Shown here in pieces: positions 63,101 through 64,000 of a stretch of 64,000 nt of DNA. Below the pieces are notes generated by a model, which worked only from the letters and a program-made list of their open reading frames with translations, was not told the origin of the DNA and ran no database searches. The translations under genes were made by a program, and so were the position numbers. Every line of letters begins with the position of its first letter. Within the stretch, counting starts at the first letter, position 1. Source of the stretch: Hydractinia symbiolongicarpus (lineage: Eukaryota > Cnidaria > Hydrozoa > Anthoathecata > Hydractiniidae); assembly GCF_029227915.1 (NCBI RefSeq), contig NC_079879.1, forward strand, positions 32,060,501 through 32,124,500, given 5' to 3'.

Positions 63101-64000
63101 CGTTGTAACTCAACCGGACTGATACCGTTAGAATGTCAAAGAAATGTAGTTTTTGAAACCGTCTCTATTTCTTCAGCGCGAGCTAAAAGCTAGGATAGGT
63201 CCCACAGTAAAAAATGACTTATTTATCTACAGTTTTAAATAAGGCGGTATCACAGCGGCCAGTGTAATAGTTGAGTTCCAACAATCGTTTCAAATTATGA
63301 AGAATGCTATATCTTGGTGTCCAATTGGCTCATTTATAACATTTGTAAAGTCAAAGCCCAAAATCAGCTCAAATAATCCCACAGTCAATCGTTTCACTGT
63401 TAAAAGCGATTCAACCTAGTAATATCAGAAACATATCGCTAAATATATGTTGGTACGAATATGTGGCGCAAACGTTGTAACTCAACAGGACTGATACCGT
63501 TAGAAATTCAAAGAAATGTAGTTTTTGAAACCGTCTCTATCTCTTCAGCGCGAGCTAAAAGCTAGGATAGGTCCCACAGTAAAAAATGACTTATTTATCT
63601 ACAGTTTTAAATAAGGCGATATCACAGCGGCAAGTGTAATCGTTGAGTTCCAACAATCGTGTCAAATTATGAAGAATGTTATTTCTTGGAGTTCAATTGG
63701 CTCATTTATCACATTTGTAAGGTCAAAGCCCAAAATCAGTTCAATTAAATCCCACAGTCAATCGTTTCACTGTTAAAAGCGATTCAACCTAGTAATGTCA
63801 GAAACATATCGCTAAATATATGTTGGTACAAATATGTGACGCAAACGTTGTAACTCAACCGAACTGATACCGTTAGAAAGTCAAAAAAATGTAGTTTTTG
63901 AAACCGTCTCTATTTCTTCAGCGCGAGCTAAAAGCTAGGATTGGTGCCACAGTAACAACTAACCTACTTATCTACACTTTTAAATAAAGCGCTACCACAG
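57200..64000 (-). repeat. 5-unit (about 1865-bp) higher-order repeat with a 7-unit variant
   Basis: AATAAGGCGA followed by CAGCGGCAAGTG occurs at 57271, 59881, 61746 and 63610, with steps of 2610, 1865 and 1864 bp. The first step is two units longer because a dimer is duplicated there: CATATCAAATTAAG is at 58065 and 58811, 746 bp apart, and again at 62540. The window ends inside the fourth copy, so the higher-order array continues to the right. Confidence 0.88.

Larger units (their letters stand above)
40079..64000 (-). repeat. Satellite B array, reversed block
   Basis: About 64 reversed units run to the right edge, which cuts a unit. GATACCGTTAGAAAG recurs at 40385, 40758, 41128, 41500, 41873 and 42246, giving unit lengths of 370-373 bp. 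Up to about 46.6 kb units mostly read CGCTAACGG; from about 47.5 kb onward most read GAGCTAAAAGCTAGG. A mixed region of both forms lies between. No gene, RNA or mobile element interrupts this block. Confidence 0.96.

Noticed and set aside
1-64000. CRISPR array or prokaryotic repeat system.
   Set aside because: Units are 203 and 373 bp with no repeat/spacer alternation; the whole unit is conserved, as in satellites.

Overview
This window is almost entirely satellite DNA from a eukaryotic chromosome. I find no intact cellular gene, rRNA, tRNA, operon or CRISPR array. Two unrelated tandem-repeat families fill it. Satellite A has a unit of about 203 bp (1-30846, roughly 150 units by length/period). 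Satellite B has a unit of about 372-373 bp (30847-64000, roughly 84 units, interrupted once). The one non-satellite segment is a 1.7-kb insertion at 32986-34697. The short open frames of 60-80 codons recur once per satellite unit on either strand and are by-products of the repeats, not genes.

Layout: 1-20520 satellite A forward; 20521-26543 satellite A reversed; 26544-26556 a 13-bp filler; 26557-30846 satellite A forward; an abrupt switch to satellite B at 30847; 30847-32985 satellite B forward; 32986-34697 an insertion with Helitron-like ends; 34698-40078 satellite B forward; about 40079-64000 satellite B reversed. Within each family many nested higher-order repeats (HORs) can be measured directly: 2-, 4-, 5-, 6-, 10- and 18-unit periods in A, and 2-, 3-, 4-, 5-, 7- and 19-unit periods in B. 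Arrays turn round three times (20520, 26543, 40079).

The most informative locus is the insertion. The reversed half of the satellite B array contains the matching uninterrupted unit (44955-44979), so the insertion limits can be read to the base. Read on the minus strand the element starts TCTCTAATA, ends in a short GC hairpin followed directly by CTAG, is followed by host T, and need have no target-site duplication. These are hallmarks of Helitron rolling-circle transposons. It carries no helicase gene and so would be non-autonomous. It holds a GC-rich, promoter-like stretch near its 5' end and a degenerate 441-bp tandem repeat towards its 3' end.

Organism: higher-order satellite organisation, inverted array blocks and a Helitron indicate a eukaryote, and the context is probably centromeric, pericentromeric or other heterochromatin (inference). 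The AGCTAGCT-rich filler and the style of the insert's 5' end remind me of sponge (Porifera) genomes, but this is only an impression and cannot be settled from the window. Nothing here acts as a gene network; the biology is array evolution: unequal exchange, fold-back inversion and transposon insertion.
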